The notes under the pieces were generated by a model. That model made no database searches, was not told the DNA's origin, and worked only from the letters and a program-made list of their open reading frames with translations. From positions 1-33,527 of the forward strand of contig JAFEEI010000047.1 of assembly GCA_018241205.1 (NCBI GenBank): 33,527 nt of DNA. The letters run 5' to 3'. The position numbers and the translations under genes are program-made. Source of the stretch: Pseudomonadota bacterium. Its GTDB lineage: Bacteria > Pseudomonadota > Gammaproteobacteria > Burkholderiales > Nitrosomonadaceae. This document shows, in pieces, positions 1-8,922 of the stretch (its first letter is position 1; every line of letters starts with the position of its first letter).

Positions 1-69
1 TGTGACGAGCAGCTCGATCATAGTAAAACCATTGTGGTACAGCCGACTAGCCAGCGATCTCTCTCTCAT
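1..69 (-). CDS. Type IV prepilin-like protein, N-terminus only (cut by window edge)
   Basis: Reading the reverse strand from an ATG at 69 gives MRERSLASRLYHNGFTMIELLVT, open to the window edge. This contains the class III prepilin signal: a short basic leader, Gly at -1, Phe at +1 and Glu at +5 (GFTMIELLVT), which PilD cleaves and N-methylates. The hydrophobic helix would continue outside the window. The motif fits a FimT/GspH-like minor pilin or another pseudopilin; which one cannot be decided from 23 codons. It is transcribed divergently from thiO, so the roughly 217 bases between them should carry both promoters. Function as a pilus or type II secretion component is known for the family; the specific role is inferred. 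Confidence 0.75.
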   Translation of the reverse strand, partial: MRERSLASRLYHNGFTMIELLVT

Positions 70-286
70 TTGAATATTTCCATACCATCTTTTAAGTTGA
101 TTTGCAGCTAACTACCGGCTAGATTTAGCGGCCACAATTTAGACAAACTTTAGCTTTTCAAGCACAATCTTATGTTTCAAACAATTTATTAATTCAGTAC
201 AAAACGTTATTACACGATCCGTGTGGAACAGCATTTTCCTTACCAAGACTTTTTCTCTCAGCGCAAACACAAGTAATTTGTTCGTT

Positions 287-1393
287 ATGAAACAAGATGT
301 CGTTATCATTGGTGCTGGAATCATAGGACTTGCAACCGCAGAACGCCTTTTAGTTCAGGGCGCTAAAGTTACAATCCTTGAATGCAATAAAGCTGGGAAG
401 GAGGCATCTTGGGCGGGTGGCGGCATTTTGTCTCCGCTTTACCCTTGGGATTATGCAGATGCGGTTACTCGTCTCACCCGCTACAGTGCGCAGCTATTCC
501 CAGCTTGGACTTCCGTTTTACACAATACAACCGGAATCGATCCCGAGTACGAAATATCCGGCATGCTGATATTGCCGCCGTTTGATGCAGAAACCGCGCA
601 GCAATGGTGTTCCAGACGAGAAATTAGAATTGAGCGGCGTTCAGCTGATGACATTCATTCAACCAATCAGAATGCCGAAGCTGATGCGCTAAAAACGCAA
701 AATCACACCTTATTTTTGCCGGATGTTGCGCAGATCCGCAATCCAAGACTCTTACGTGCGTTGCGAAGCCGTGTTGAACTATTAGGAGGAAAGATCATTG
801 AAAACTGCACAGTTAATCACCTTAAAACCGCACACCAACAAATACAAGCCATTGATTCATCGTGCGGTGAACATGTCGCCGACTACTATATTGTTTGTGC
901 TGGCGCATGGAGTAAAGAAATTTTAGGAATCTATGCGTCCGGATTGGACATCAGACCGGTCAAAGGACAAATGCTACTATTTAAATTTGACGCGCCGCCA
1001 ATACGCTCCATTATCGTGCAAAATAATGTCTATCTAATCCCGCGTCGTGATGGCCATTTACTAATCGGCAGCACTTTGGAAGATACCGGGTTTGATAAAC
1101 AAACAACGGCAAGTGCTCGAGATTATCTATTGCAGCACGCTCAAGCCATTTTGCCAGCGCTCCAAAGAATGCCGATTAAGCAGCACTGGTCAGGATTACG
1201 TCCGGCTTCGCCGGAAAATATTCCAACGATTGGGCGGCATCCCGATATTCATAATTTATTGATCAATAGCGGCCACTTTCGCTATGGCGTCACGATGGCC
1301 CCCGCCAGTGCCGAGATACTGGTAAATGAAATCACCGGAGCATCGCAACCCCTTGATACCACCCCTTACCAAACGGGATGGAATAAGCTCTAA
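287..1393 (+). CDS. thiO: Glycine oxidase ThiO / FAD-dependent D-amino-acid oxidase family
   Basis: The protein (368 aa from this start) opens with the FAD dinucleotide-binding fingerprint VVIIGAGIIGLATAERL. It ends with the DAO-family segment GHFRYGVTMAPASAEIL preceded by a WSGLRPASPENIP motif, which is typical of ThiO. ThiO oxidises glycine to iminoglycine (dehydroglycine) for the thiazole part of thiamine in the cytoplasm. The open frame extends 22 codons upstream, but that extension has no family resemblance and the Rossmann motif starts right after the Met at 287, so this start was chosen; no strong ribosome site is visible. No other thiamine gene is adjacent. A general D-amino-acid or sarcosine-type oxidase is the alternative. 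Confidence 0.85.
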   Translation: MKQDVVIIGAGIIGLATAERLLVQGAKVTILECNKAGKEASWAGGGILSPLYPWDYADAVTRLTRYSAQLFPAWTSVLHNTTGIDPEYEISGMLILPPFDAETAQQWCSRREIRIERRSADDIHSTNQNAEADALKTQNHTLFLPDVAQIRNPRLLRALRSRVELLGGKIIENCTVNHLKTAHQQIQAIDSSCGEHVADYYIVCAGAWSKEILGIYASGLDIRPVKGQMLLFKFDAPPIRSIIVQNNVYLIPRRDGHLLIGSTLEDTGFDKQTTASARDYLLQHAQAILPALQRMPIKQHWSGLRPASPENIPTIGRHPDIHNLLINSGHFRYGVTMAPASAEILVNEITGASQPLDTTPYQTGWNKL

Positions 1394-1525
1394 CTATTTA
1401 AGGAAGCACTGAAAAACTAACGTATTCAGTCATTCAGCGTCGAAATCAAGCTGTGACCCCTGGTAAACTGCATTTTTTCGCGTGGCTCCACCTGATTCAA
1501 CCGCATTTTGCTATCTTTATAGCTT

Positions 1526-2470
1526 CTAAGCTTTGGGTAGTGGAAATACAACCGACTCTACAACACCGCTCAATTCTTCAATTGTCACATCCTCACCGAT
1601 TTGTTCGGCGCCAATTTGTTTAAGACGGGCAATCACTTGCTGTACCAATATCTCCGGAGCAGAAGCACCGGCTGTAATACCGATATTTTTCTTCCCGACA
1701 AACCACGCTTCCTGTAATTGCTCAGCGCGGTCCACCATATATGCTTCCACATCGGCGTTTCTCGCCACTTCACAAAGCCGGTTAGAATTCGAACTATTGG
1801 GAGAGCCAACCACAATGACTAAATCGCATTGATTAACCATTTTCTTAACGGCATCCTGACGGTTTTGCGTGGCATAGCAAATATCGTCTTTCTTGGGTCC
1901 GATAATCATCGGAAATCTTCTCTTCAAAGCATCGACAATGCGGGCAGCATCGTCGACCGACAATGTCGTCTGCGTCACATATGCCAAATTGCTTTCATCC
2001 TTAACCCTCAAGGTTTCAACATCCATCTCGGTTTCGACCAGATACATACCTTTGTCGTCACCTTCAATTTGCCCCATCGTGCCTTCGACTTCCGGATGCC
2101 CCTGATGGCCGATCATGATGATCTCTTTTCCTTCCTTGCGCATTTTGGCAACTTCGACATGCACTTTGGTAACCAGCGGACAAGTGGCGTCAAATACTTT
2201 TAATTTCCGCTCGGCTGCTTCCCGCCGCACCGCATGCGAAACGCCATGCGCACTGAAAATCAGAATGCTGTCCTGCGGCACCTCATCGAGATTTTCAACA
2301 AATACAGCACCCTTCTTTTCGAGGTTCTCGACCACAAAACGGTTATGCACGACTTCATGGCGCACATAAATGGGTGCTCCATGCATGGTCAGTGCACGCT
2401 CAACGATTTCAATTGCACGGTCCACGCCGGCACAGAACCCTCTAGGGTTCGAGAGTAGTACTTTGATCAT
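1526..2470 (-). CDS. ispH: 4-hydroxy-3-methylbut-2-enyl diphosphate reductase
   Basis: The 314-aa length matches IspH (LytB). The enzyme carries out the last step of the MEP isoprenoid pathway, reducing HMBPP to IPP and DMAPP with an iron-sulfur cluster. The three cluster cysteines are visible: Cys13 in NPRGFCAGV, Cys97 in DATCPLV and Cys198 in [10 protein letters not shown]. The catalytic Glu/His context [13 protein letters not shown] and the phosphate-binding [12 protein letters not shown] are also present. It lies 80 bases downstream of the DAHP synthase gene on the same strand and converges on thiO. A pilin-like gene sits just beyond thiO. Nothing unusual is seen. Confidence 0.97.
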   Translation of the reverse strand: MIKVLLSNPRGFCAGVDRAIEIVERALTMHGAPIYVRHEVVHNRFVVENLEKKGAVFVENLDEVPQDSILIFSAHGVSHAVRREAAERKLKVFDATCPLVTKVHVEVAKMRKEGKEIIMIGHQGHPEVEGTMGQIEGDDKGMYLVETEMDVETLRVKDESNLAYVTQTTLSVDDAARIVDALKRRFPMIIGPKKDDICYATQNRQDAVKKMVNQCDLVIVVGSPNSSNSNRLCEVARNADVEAYMVDRAEQLQEAWFVGKKNIGITAGASAPEILVQQVIARLKQIGAEQIGEDVTIEELSGVVESVVFPLPKA

Positions 2471-2550
2471 TTATTTATCCTCCGACAATGGATAGGCAAC
2501 CTGAACTCATTCATCAACACAAGTACAGGCAGTGAAATTTGACACAATAT

Positions 2551-3669
2551 TTACCCTTCTTGATAACGCCGGGCCAATGCGGCGCGTTTTTCGTAAGCTT
2601 CCCGGGCAATTTGAATGTCTTCCAGAAATAGTGGTAATTCTTTCAACAGCAAAGCTTGCGGACCATCAACCAACGCCTTGCTCGGCACCGGATGAAAATC
2701 AACCAGCACCATATTCGCCCCCGCCACGATACCTTGCGCCGTGACATGCATAATATCCAGAATACCATCGGGTGAGCCGGCACGAGTACCCACGGAATGG
2801 GATGGATCAATACAAACCGGCATGCGCGTCAGCCGTTTGACCACAGGAACATGGGAAAAATCGACAAAATTACGGTGCGGGTCTCCCATATTTGTTTTCA
2901 TGCCGCGCAAGCCGAACACCACTTTGCGATTGCCTTCCGAAGCCAGATATTCAGCGGCGTTTAATGATTCGTCCAAAGTAATGCCAAAACCGCGTTTAAT
3001 CAACACCGGAAAATTTTGTTGCCGGCCGACAATTTTCAACAACTCAAAATTCTGCGTATTCCTTGTTCCAATTTGCAACATGACACCGGTCGCATTCCCC
3101 GTTTGGTACAGCGCATTGCGTATCTCTTCCAAATGCGATTCGTGGGTAATCTCCATCGCAATCACTTTTATCCCGTATTTTCCCGCCAGATCGAAAACAT
3201 AAGGTAGGCAGGTTTTTCCATGCCCCTGGAACGAATAGGGACTGGTGCGCGGTTTGTACGCTCCCATGCGCGTACAAGCCTGTCCATGATCGCGCAGTGT
3301 TTTCATCATGATCTCAACATGCTCGATGGTATCCACTGCGCACAATCCGGCAAATACATTCAGTGAATCCTGTCCAAAACGGACACCGTTATAATCAAAA
3401 TGGGTTGGCCGGTCATCATTTTCGTGCCGCCCCAAAACCCGGTACTCCTCGGAAACTCTGACGACACGATCAACACAAGGAAGACAGCTGATATCCTCAA
3501 TCGACAGCACTTTGGTATTACCGATCAGATAGATTTCTGTGAGCGTTTGTTCAGTGCCCGCCTCGGTATGAATGCGCGCCGATATCCCTGAAAAATTGGC
3601 AAGATGCGCCATCAACTGTTTATATTCCGGACTATCGTGCCGGGTATTGGGAGTAAGGACTAGAATCAT
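2551..3669 (-). CDS. aroF: 3-deoxy-7-phosphoheptulonate (DAHP) synthase, type I-beta
   Basis: This 372-aa protein is a DAHP synthase of the I-beta (AroF / KDO8P-synthase-like) group. It condenses phosphoenolpyruvate with erythrose 4-phosphate at the entry to the shikimate pathway. An N-terminal ferredoxin-like domain of about 90 residues is followed by a TIM barrel. Recognisable barrel motifs are CTRMGAYKPRTSPYSFQG, PVLIKRGFG, VFGLRG and PVCIDPSHSVG; the cysteine of the first motif and the histidine of the last are expected metal ligands. The N-terminal domain suggests feedback control by an aromatic amino acid (inference). It is divergent to regB across a 238-base gap and upstream of ispH on the same strand. 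Confidence 0.93.
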   Translation of the reverse strand: MILVLTPNTRHDSPEYKQLMAHLANFSGISARIHTEAGTEQTLTEIYLIGNTKVLSIEDISCLPCVDRVVRVSEEYRVLGRHENDDRPTHFDYNGVRFGQDSLNVFAGLCAVDTIEHVEIMMKTLRDHGQACTRMGAYKPRTSPYSFQGHGKTCLPYVFDLAGKYGIKVIAMEITHESHLEEIRNALYQTGNATGVMLQIGTRNTQNFELLKIVGRQQNFPVLIKRGFGITLDESLNAAEYLASEGNRKVVFGLRGMKTNMGDPHRNFVDFSHVPVVKRLTRMPVCIDPSHSVGTRAGSPDGILDIMHVTAQGIVAGANMVLVDFHPVPSKALVDGPQALLLKELPLFLEDIQIAREAYEKRAALARRYQEG

Positions 3670-3825
3670 AAAATAATTTCAATAAGATGGTGCCAACTTC
3701 CGGTCTACCGTAAAACCGGCTCACGATTTTAACCGAAAACACCGCTACTTACCATGACTGCGACGCCTGCGGTAAAGCTTAACTGCCACAGTTTTTTTCC
3801 TGCTTAACCCCGGCAGGCTCTACCT

Positions 3826-3840
3826 GAGACAATTTGTCGC
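3826..3840. promoter_or_regulatory. Dyad resembling a RegA/PrrA site upstream of regB
   Basis: In the regB/aroF divergent gap the sequence GAGACAATTTGTCGC contains a perfect 11-bp palindrome (GACAA-T-TTGTC). Read on the other strand it is GCGAC-N5-GTCTC, one base away from a GCGGC/GCGAC-N5-GTCGC type of half-site arrangement described for RegA-family regulators. It lies about 70 bases before the regB start, a plausible place for autoregulation. The match is by eye and such short dyads arise by chance. Confidence 0.25.
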
Positions 3841-3907
3841 ATCGCCATGTTGTACAATTTAAGCTAAGTTATCAACTTCGCAGGTAATCAAAGCGACACC
3901 ATCGCAA

Positions 3908-5182
3908 ATGTTCAGTGATCTCAGTCAATCTCCCCTCAGTAAAAACTTGCAACGCTTGTTTCTCCTGCGAAACATTGCCATTGCCGCCCAGTGCCTGACC
4001 TTTGCACTAGTGCACTGGACCATCGATATCGTCATTCCCTGGGCGCAAATGATCACCGTTGTCGCAGTACTCGCTTTGTTGAATCTGTTGACATGGGTCC
4101 GGTTGCATCGGAATTGGCCGGTATCGCACCTGGAATTTTTTTTACAACTGCAGATCGATGTTCTGGCGCTCAGCACATTGCTGTATTTTAGCGGCGGCTC
4201 AACCAATCCGTTTATTTCGTTCTTTTTGTTGCCCATGACGATAGCGGCCGCCACACTACCGTGGCGCTATACCTGGATTATGGCCGTTATCACCATCGCC
4301 TGCTACACCTTGCTGTTGTTCAATTATGTGCCGTTACCGCACGACCACAACAAACACTTGATCGAATTTACGCTGCATGTGTCAGGCATGTGGTTGGCCT
4401 TTGTATTAAGCACCGTCATCATCGCATGGTTTGTTGTAAAAATGAGTTCATCCATTCGCGAACGCGATCAGGATCTGGCGAAAGCGCGGGAACATGCCTT
4501 ACGCAACGAACAAATTATTGCACTCGGTACATTGGCGGCGGGCGCCGCACACGAACTTGGCACACCGCTGTCAACCATGGCGGTTATCGCTGGAGAACTC
4601 CAGCAGGAATATACGCAGGATCAGGAATTCCAAAATAATGTGCACATCCTTCGGGATCAAATTGCGCATTGCAAACAAACCTTGACGCAACTATTGGCAA
4701 AAGTGGGACAGGCAAGAGCCGAGCATGGCAATGGATTACCCGTGGATGCATTCCTATCGCAGGTTCTTGATAAATGGAAACTGATACGCCCATCGGTCAA
4801 ATTTACTTATCAATGCACGGGAGAGCAGCCCGCACCCAGGATTATGGATAATCAATTATTGAGCCAATCCCTATTGAACTTGCTGAACAACGCCGCGGAT
4901 GCATCTTCCAAGTGCATTGAGATCAAAAGTCATTGGGACGAAAACCTGGAACTCAAACTCGAGATTATTGATGATGGTAAGGGTTTGTCTGCGGAAGTCA
5001 TGCAGCGCGCCGGTGAAGCCTTTTTTTCCACTAAAGCACCGGGACAGGGCTTCGGCATTGGTTTGTTCCTTGCCAATGCCAATATTGAACGATTCGGCGG
5101 CAGTGTGCGTTTATTTAATCTTGAAAATGGCGGTGCTTGCACCCAAGTGATTTTACCGCTGATAGGACAGAAGAATGATTGA
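3908..5182 (+). CDS. regB: Redox-responsive sensor histidine kinase RegB/PrrB
   Basis: A 424-aa membrane kinase. Residues of about 20-190 hold several hydrophobic segments, with the RegB quinone-site signature GGSTNPF between membrane helices. The HisKA H-box reads AAGAAHELGTPLST with phosphoacceptor His215. Cys255 lies in the following helix (AHCKQTL), in the region where RegB proteins carry the redox-active cysteine. The ATPase domain shows the N box LLNLLNNAADAS, G1 IDDGKGL and G2 GFGIGLFLA. RegB phosphorylates RegA according to respiratory redox state. Its stop overlaps the regA start (ATGATTGA), showing a translationally coupled pair. The family is known to control respiration, carbon and nitrogen genes; the local targets are not visible. 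Confidence 0.93.
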   Translation: MFSDLSQSPLSKNLQRLFLLRNIAIAAQCLTFALVHWTIDIVIPWAQMITVVAVLALLNLLTWVRLHRNWPVSHLEFFLQLQIDVLALSTLLYFSGGSTNPFISFFLLPMTIAAATLPWRYTWIMAVITIACYTLLLFNYVPLPHDHNKHLIEFTLHVSGMWLAFVLSTVIIAWFVVKMSSSIRERDQDLAKAREHALRNEQIIALGTLAAGAAHELGTPLSTMAVIAGELQQEYTQDQEFQNNVHILRDQIAHCKQTLTQLLAKVGQARAEHGNGLPVDAFLSQVLDKWKLIRPSVKFTYQCTGEQPAPRIMDNQLLSQSLLNLLNNAADASSKCIEIKSHWDENLELKLEIIDDGKGLSAEVMQRAGEAFFSTKAPGQGFGIGLFLANANIERFGGSVRLFNLENGGACTQVILPLIGQKND

Positions 5183-5735
5183 ATCCTCATTAACTGACGA
5201 TAGCGAATATCCTAGTTTACTCATTGTCGATGATGACTTGGTTTTTTGCGAGGTATTATCAAAAGCGCTCACCAAGCGCGGCTTTAGTATTTCCTGCGCG
5301 CATACGATCGAGGATGCGCTGAATCTGGCTGAAGCATCAACGCCTGAGTATGCCATTGTCGATCTCAAGTTATCCAGTGAATCCGGTTTGGTTTTGGTTG
5401 AGAAATTAAGAAACCTGGATCCAGGAACCCGTATCGTCATGCTGACCGGTTATGCCAGCATCGCCACCGCGGTGGAAGCGATCAAACTGGGTGCCACGCA
5501 TTATCTCGCGAAACCCGTCGACGCCGACGAAATCATGGCGGCCTTTGAACGCACAGTGGGGGAAGCGAATATCCCGATCAGCGCACATCCTTTATCGGTA
5601 GGCCGGTTGGAATGGGAATACATTCAGCGCATCCTGACCGAGAATGACAATAACATCTCGGTTACCGCCCGGATATTGAATATGCACCGCCGCACATTAC
5701 AACGCAAGCTCGCCAAACGGCCATTGCGCGAATAA
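5175..5735 (+). CDS. regA: Response regulator RegA/PrrA
   Basis: A 186-aa RegA-type regulator. The receiver domain has the acidic pocket DDD near residues 18-20, phosphoacceptor Asp63 in YAIVDLKL (the same number as in characterised RegA proteins) and the conserved Lys in YLAKP. A short linker leads to a Fis-type helix-turn-helix near the C-terminus (ARILNMHRRTLQRKLAKR). It overlaps regB by 8 bases and probably shares its transcript. It ends only 7 bases from the stop of convergent ribD, with no terminator between, so the two transcripts must overlap or stop inside the neighbouring gene. Confidence 0.94.
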   Translation: MIESSLTDDSEYPSLLIVDDDLVFCEVLSKALTKRGFSISCAHTIEDALNLAEASTPEYAIVDLKLSSESGLVLVEKLRNLDPGTRIVMLTGYASIATAVEAIKLGATHYLAKPVDADEIMAAFERTVGEANIPISAHPLSVGRLEWEYIQRILTENDNNISVTARILNMHRRTLQRKLAKRPLRE

Positions 5736-5742
5736 AAAAGCG

Positions 5743-6834
5743 CTATAAAAATTTCGCAATTAACCGGATATCTTGACCGATCATCCGCACATCCTGAATT
5801 TTAAGCGGCTTCTTGTACTCAAGATCGGTTAGCTCAGGCAATGCAATCATACCGCATGCATTGTCACCGATCAGGTGCGGAGCAAGATAAATAATTAATT
5901 CATCGGCTAACCCCGCATCAATCAAAGCACCATTGAGCCTGCTCCCGGCTTCTACCAAAACCTCATTGACTTCCAAATCAGCCAGCGTTGCCATCATTTC
6001 TTGCAGATCGACTGCGCCGCTTCCATTGGGAAAAACCATGACCCGGGCATTCAGTTGATCGAGCGCGGCTTTCTTTTCGGGATCTCCAAATTGAGCGGTA
6101 AAAATGAATGTTTCTGTACCATCTTGCAGCACGCGGGCATTCAATGGAATTGCCAGACGGCTATCTACCACGATTTTCTTTGGCTGGCGGTCTGTTTCGA
6201 CGTGGCGAACGGTTAACTGTGGATTATCGGATTCTACTGTGCCGATACCTGTCATGAGAGCGCAAGAACGCGCGCGCCAGCGATGCCCATCTTGACGCGC
6301 GGCTTCACCGGTAATCCATTGACTGGCGCCGTTGTTGAGTGCAGTCTTGCCATCCAGACTTGCCGCTATCTTTAATCGCACCCAAGGTTTCTTACGCGTC
6401 ATACGAGAAACAAAACCGGCATTCAGCGTAAGCGCTTCGGTTTGCATCAATCCCATCTGTACACTGATTCCCGCTTGTTGCAATAAGGTGCGCCCCCGTC
6501 CCGACACGAGCGGATTGGGATCCTCCATCGCCATCACAACCCGCGCGATACTTGCCGCGATCAAGGCATCTACACAAGGCGGTGTACGCCCGTGATGACT
6601 ACAGGGTTCCAATGTGACATACGCCGTCGCGCCGTGCGCCAATGCCCCTGCATCAGCCAAGGCATTAATTTCCGCATGCGACTGCCCGGCTTTCTCGTGC
6701 CAGCCGCTGCCGACAATCTGTTCATCGCGGACAATAACGCAGCCGACACGCGGATTGGGCGTCGTGCTGCACAGTCCCTGTTCGGCCAAGCGTAGAGCAT
6801 GCGACATGAAGACGTAATCTGCAGCGGAGAACAT
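5743..6834 (-). CDS. ribD: Riboflavin biosynthesis protein RibD (deaminase/reductase)
   Basis: This 363-aa bifunctional enzyme deaminates diaminohydroxyphosphoribosylaminopyrimidine and reduces the ribosyl side chain in riboflavin synthesis. The zinc deaminase half has His53 and catalytic Glu55 (SHAEINALA) with Cys78 and Cys87 (EPCSHHGRTPPC). The RibD_C reductase half follows from about residue 150, with VRLKIAASLDGKTA and the late motif EVLVEAGSRLNGALI. The frame runs 51 codons further upstream without family resemblance; the start at 6834 is supported because the deaminase domain begins at once (MFSAADYVFMSHAL). It lies 76 bases downstream of nrdR on the same strand, an arrangement common in proteobacteria. 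Confidence 0.95.
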   Translation of the reverse strand: MFSAADYVFMSHALRLAEQGLCSTTPNPRVGCVIVRDEQIVGSGWHEKAGQSHAEINALADAGALAHGATAYVTLEPCSHHGRTPPCVDALIAASIARVVMAMEDPNPLVSGRGRTLLQQAGISVQMGLMQTEALTLNAGFVSRMTRKKPWVRLKIAASLDGKTALNNGASQWITGEAARQDGHRWRARSCALMTGIGTVESDNPQLTVRHVETDRQPKKIVVDSRLAIPLNARVLQDGTETFIFTAQFGDPEKKAALDQLNARVMVFPNGSGAVDLQEMMATLADLEVNEVLVEAGSRLNGALIDAGLADELIIYLAPHLIGDNACGMIALPELTDLEYKKPLKIQDVRMIGQDIRLIAKFL

Positions 6835-6910
6835 CTTAGCTGTTATTGCTTTGGAATGATTGGGTTGAAAGCCCTGACAGATGGAAGCGCACTGATGATC
6901 ATTTACTGCT

Positions 6911-7393
6911 TCAGAATACTTTCTTGGAAGGCAAGGTCGAATGCGGTTTCTGCACTTCCTTGATCGCATCACGAAAATCATCCACATCCTGGAAGCTTTT
7001 GTAAACCGATGCGAAGCGGATATAGGCGACCTTATCGAGTTTATAGAGCTCTTCCATCACGCTCTCTCCAACACTGCGCGATGATACTTCGCGTTCGCCC
7101 ATTGCTAAAAACTTTTGCACGATGCGATCAATTGCCGCATCGACATAACTGGTAGGAACGGGGCGTTTATGCAGCGCCCGTTTAAAACCTGTCAGCAGTT
7201 TATTCCGATCAAATTCCGCTCGGCTGCCGTCGTGCTTTACCACTTGCGGTAAACGTAATTCGACCGTCTCATACGTCGTAAATCGCTTATCACAAGCAGG
7301 GCAGCGGCGGCGGCGGCGGATCTTGTGACCATCGTCACTGACCCTTGAATCAATGACATTGGTGTCATCGGCATTACAAAAAGGACATTTCAT
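6911..7393 (-). CDS. nrdR: Transcriptional repressor NrdR
   Basis: A 160-aa protein with the NrdR layout: an N-terminal zinc ribbon with Cys3, Cys6, Cys31 and Cys34 (MKCPFC and RCPAC), the basic stretch RRRRR just before the second pair, and an ATP-cone domain from about residue 47 ([16 protein letters not shown]). NrdR senses the ATP/dATP balance and represses ribonucleotide reductase operons by binding NrdR boxes. It stands between glyA and ribD on the same strand, 66 bases after glyA. No NrdR box was looked for beyond this window. Confidence 0.97.
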   Translation of the reverse strand: MKCPFCNADDTNVIDSRVSDDGHKIRRRRRCPACDKRFTTYETVELRLPQVVKHDGSRAEFDRNKLLTGFKRALHKRPVPTSYVDAAIDRIVQKFLAMGEREVSSRSVGESVMEELYKLDKVAYIRFASVYKSFQDVDDFRDAIKEVQKPHSTLPSKKVF

Positions 7394-7459
7394 ACACAGC
7401 TAAAACCGCATTCACAGCCTGAACAGACAGTTATTCATTTCTGTTCACGCTAATGAGGT

Positions 7460-8707
7460 TTATCCATAAACCGGAAATTTTGCGCACAGTTTTTTTGCTT
7501 CGTCAGCCACACGCGATAAGACCGCTGAATCTTCCGGCGCCGCCAGGACATCAGCGATTAGATTCGCCAAATGCTCTGCTTCCAGCTCTTTGAAACCTCT
7601 CGTGGTTATCGCTGGTGAACCGACACGAACGCCGCTGGTTACGAACGGTTTCTGCGGATCGTTTGGAATCGCATTTTTGTTAACTGTAATATGAGCGTGC
7701 TCCAGCGACGCTTCCGCCTGTTTACCGGTCAGATTCATCGCCCGCAGATCAACCAGAAACATATGACAGTCCGTCTGCCCCGAAACAATGCGCAAACCGC
7801 GATTGGTTAGTACCTTCGCCATGACGCGCGCATTTTCGATGACCTGTTCTTGATAATCCTTGAACTCTTTGCTGGCTGCTTCCTTAAACGCGACTGCTTT
7901 TGCAGCAATGACATGCATCAAGGGGCCGCCCTGGGTTTGCGGAAAAATGGCGGAATTCAGCGTTTTCTCGTGCTCCGGCTTAGCCATGATGATCCCTCCG
8001 CGTGGACCGCGTAGGGTTTTATGAGTCGTGCTCGTAACAAAATCCGCAATACCTACCGGGTTGGGATAAAAACCGGCAGCCACTAATCCAGCATAATGTG
8101 CCATATCGACGAACAGATAAGCGCCCACTTCATCAGCAATTTTGCGGAAACGCTTCCAATCAATAATCCGCGCATAAGACGAAGCGCCTGCAACAATCAT
8201 TTTTGGTTTGTGCTCATGCGCTAACCGCTCCACTTCGTCATAATTCAGAATTTCAGTATCCGGATGCAAACCATACGAAATAGAATTAAAAATTTTTCCG
8301 CTCATGCTCACGCTGGAACCGTGCGTTAAATGACCTCCATGCGCCAATGACATGCCAAGCAGAGTATCGCCCGGCTTTAACACTGACAAATAGACGGCCG
8401 CGTTGGCTTGCGAGCCGGAATGGGGCTGCACATTGACATATTCAGCACCAAAAAGCGCTTTTAAGCGGTCAATCGCTAGCTGCTCTACCTGATCCGCGAA
8501 CATACAACCGCCGTAATAGCGTTTGAACGGATAGCCCTCCGCGTATTTATTCGTTAGAACAGAGCCCTGGGCTTGCATGACCGCAGGGCTGGCATAGTTC
8601 TCTGATGCAATCAGCTCGATATATTCCTCTTGGCGTTGCATCTCGCCTTTAATCGCCCGCCATAATTCTGGGTCGACATTTTCTATTGTGTGTTTCTGCG
8701 AAAACAT
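7460..8707 (-). CDS. glyA: Serine hydroxymethyltransferase
   Basis: The 415-aa length matches GlyA. The enzyme interconverts serine and glycine with tetrahydrofolate using pyridoxal phosphate. The PLP-binding lysine is in [14 protein letters not shown]; other signatures are the [14 protein letters not shown] and [14 protein letters not shown] segments. The open frame extends 29 codons upstream without similarity, and the chosen ATG is preceded by AAAGGA, a reasonable ribosome site. The roughly 100 bases upstream show no recognisable glycine riboswitch. It probably begins a glyA-nrdR-ribD transcription unit. Confidence 0.97.
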   Translation of the reverse strand: MFSQKHTIENVDPELWRAIKGEMQRQEEYIELIASENYASPAVMQAQGSVLTNKYAEGYPFKRYYGGCMFADQVEQLAIDRLKALFGAEYVNVQPHSGSQANAAVYLSVLKPGDTLLGMSLAHGGHLTHGSSVSMSGKIFNSISYGLHPDTEILNYDEVERLAHEHKPKMIVAGASSYARIIDWKRFRKIADEVGAYLFVDMAHYAGLVAAGFYPNPVGIADFVTSTTHKTLRGPRGGIIMAKPEHEKTLNSAIFPQTQGGPLMHVIAAKAVAFKEAASKEFKDYQEQVIENARVMAKVLTNRGLRIVSGQTDCHMFLVDLRAMNLTGKQAEASLEHAHITVNKNAIPNDPQKPFVTSGVRVGSPAITTRGFKELEAEHLANLIADVLAAPEDSAVLSRVADEAKKLCAKFPVYG

Positions 8708-8805
8708 GGTGATACCAATCCTTTGAAATTTTTTGAGAACCAAGAAAATTTGTATATTACCATTACCTGAAGAAACGCTGATAGGTGATCTCAAGTTAAT
8801 GGAGT

Positions 8806-8849
8806 AAAAAATAAGGGAAGCTCATTTTTATGAGCACCTCCCTTATTTT
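8806..8849 (-). terminator. Rho-independent terminator after clpA
   Basis: On the reverse strand a long stem pairs AATAAGGGAGGTGCTCAT with ATGAGCTTCCCTTATT (small bulge) around an A-rich loop and runs into a T-rich tract. It sits about 75 bases beyond the clpA stop and ahead of glyA, so it should separate the clpSA and glyA units. The stem is long enough to work on both strands. Confidence 0.8.
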
Positions 8850-8922
8850 GCTTGCTTACAGGTAATCTACGCTGGATATTTTAGGCGGCTCTTCACTCTA
8901 TTGCAGAATGAGAGCCTTTTAA

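Noticed and set aside
1399-1430. TTAAGGAAGCACTGAAAAACT after thiO, resembling the end of the MITE-like element
   Set aside because: Only the first dozen or so bases match and no partner end is found before ispH; it may belong to another repeat family, so it was not called a copy.
8769-8782. GAAGAAACGCTGATA upstream of glyA, similar to the repeat end
   Set aside because: About 10 matching bases only, with no interior similarity or second end.
8708-8800. Possible glycine or THF riboswitch before glyA
   Set aside because: The leader is short and AT-rich and shows none of the conserved aptamer elements.
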